A DNA stretch of 64,000 bases, taken from the NCBI RefSeq assembly GCF_029846275.1, contig NZ_JARVWS010000002.1:806001-870000 (forward strand), in the 5' to 3' direction. The stretch is from Nocardioides sp. CER19. GTDB lineage: Bacteria > Actinomycetota > Actinomycetes > Propionibacteriales > Nocardioidaceae. How positions within the stretch are numbered: position 1 is the first letter of the stretch; every line of letters starts with the position of its first letter. Below, piece by piece: positions 63,364 to 64,000 of this stretch. The notes beneath the pieces are model-generated. The model searched no databases. It was not told the origin of the DNA and saw nothing but the letters and a program-made list of their open reading frames with translations. A program made the translations under genes and the position numbers.

Positions 63364-64000
63364 CTAGTTGGCGTGGAGCGCCTCGTTGAGGACGATGCCC
63401 TCACCGTGCCACGGCACCGCCTCGACGGCGCCTGTGGTGCTGTTGCGGCGGAACAGGACGTGGGAGGCGCCGCTCAGCTCGTGCGCCTTGCGCGTGCTGC
63501 CGTCCTGCAGGGTCACCTTCGTTCCGGCGGTCACGTAGAGGCCGGCCTCGACGACGCAGTCGTCACCGAGCGAGATGCCCAGCCCGGAGTTGGCGCCGAG
63601 CAGGCAGCGCTCGCCGACCGAGATGACCTGCTTCCCGCCGCCCGAGAGGGTGCCCATGATCGAGGCACCGCCGCCGACGTCGGAGCCGTTGCCGACCAGG
63701 ACGCCGCCGGAGATGCGGCCCTCCACCATGCTCGAGCCGAGCGTGCCGGCGTTGAAGTTCACGAAGCCCTCGTGCATGACCGTGGTGCCCTCGGCCAGGT
63801 GGGCGCCGAGGCGCACGCGGTCGGCGTCGGCGATCCGCACGCCGGTCGGGAGGACGTAGTCGGTCATGCGTGGGAACTTGTCCACGCCGTAGACCGCGAC
63901 CGGCCGGCCGGCGGCCTTCAGGCGAGCGCGGGTGAGCTCGAAGCCCTCCACGGCGCAGGGGCCCTCGGAGGTCCACACGACGTTGGTGAGCAGGCCGAAG
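63364..64000 (-). CDS. dapD: Tetrahydrodipicolinate N-succinyltransferase (partial)
   Basis: The C-terminal 211 residues of DapD; the start lies beyond the right edge. Left-handed beta-helix hexapeptides dominate: '[46 protein letters not shown]' (core [15 protein letters not shown]). The actinobacterial DapD ending '[16 protein letters not shown]' is present. It makes N-succinyl-2-amino-6-ketopimelate, the substrate of DapC encoded at 60023-61144. Confidence 0.95.
   Translation of the reverse strand, partial: FGLLTNVVWTSEGPCAVEGFELTRARLKAAGRPVAVYGVDKFPRMTDYVLPTGVRIADADRVRLGAHLAEGTTVMHEGFVNFNAGTLGSSMVEGRISGGVLVGNGSDVGGGASIMGTLSGGGKQVISVGERCLLGANSGLGISLGDDCVVEAGLYVTAGTKVTLQDGSTRKAHELSGASHVLFRRNSTTGAVEAVPWHGEGIVLNEALHAN

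Overview
The window is about 64 kb of very GC-rich, densely packed DNA carrying roughly 70 protein genes. It looks chromosomal and comes from a high-GC actinobacterium. The signs are strong third-codon G/C bias, many GTG starts, TAGGNT boxes 6-8 bases before starts (leaderless transcripts), a mycothiol gene (mshB), MsiK- and LpqY-SugABC-like transport, DUF1707, DUF4245, DUF3052 and DUF6542 proteins, a 13E12/DUF222-type HNH gene, and a dispersed repeat translated as 'EPVE'. Together these suggest Nocardioidaceae (Nocardioides-like); the genus is inference. I saw no rRNA, tRNA, CRISPR array, prophage or intact insertion sequence.

Layout. 1-4.1 kb: partial spermidine-synthase-like gene, divergent YtrA-type GntR regulator with a DUF1648 membrane protein, CPA1 Na+/H+ antiporter, small disordered protein. 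4.3-11.3 kb: class I fumarase, a complete polyamine-type ABC importer, AhpD-like and DUF1707 proteins. 11.3-16.9 kb: LpqY-SugABC-like sugar importer, divergent from a second MsiK-like ATPase, with two LacI-type operators between them. 17-22 kb: one minus-strand run of HTH-TOBE regulator, modA, modB, modC, glpX and an alpha/beta hydrolase, joined by 4-base overlaps or near-zero gaps. 22-28.4 kb: ArsB/SLC13-like permease, DUF4245 protein, xseB-xseA, ispH, YciO/YrdC protein, DUF6542 protein, xth. 28.4-31.1 kb: ABC importer with an NMT1/THI5-like binding protein.

31-40.9 kb: VOC protein, secreted NagZ-like GH3 enzyme, two PH-domain membrane proteins, YchF, fasciclin protein, a UbiE/MenG-like methyltransferase overlapping an unrecognised membrane protein, EAL-HDOD protein, DUF3052 protein. 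40.9-47.3 kb: DinB, RNase HI, truncated globin, thioesterase/TetR pair, GNAT, FAD dehydrogenase, SMR exporter/TetR/DUF1275 module. 47.3-55 kb: sedolisin, an AtzH-like/amidase fusion, HNH protein, a decayed gene remnant, DUF202 and thioesterase genes. 55-64 kb: Nudix, mshB, VanW, GNAT, 7Fe ferredoxin, dapC, two paralogous cell-wall proteins, partial dapD.

Cooperation. Four ABC importers cover polyamine-like solutes, trehalose-like sugar, molybdate and a THI5-type precursor. glpX is translationally coupled to modC. dapC and dapD belong to the succinylase branch of lysine/diaminopimelate synthesis and sit beside cell-wall-type proteins. The most notable structures are the twin TetR operators, the operators in the sugar locus, the repeat that forms the N-termini of two proteins, the cell-wall paralogs with reciprocal domain loss, and the use of CTAG or TAG at gene boundaries, where one tetramer ends two genes or a stop codon forms part of the next promoter.
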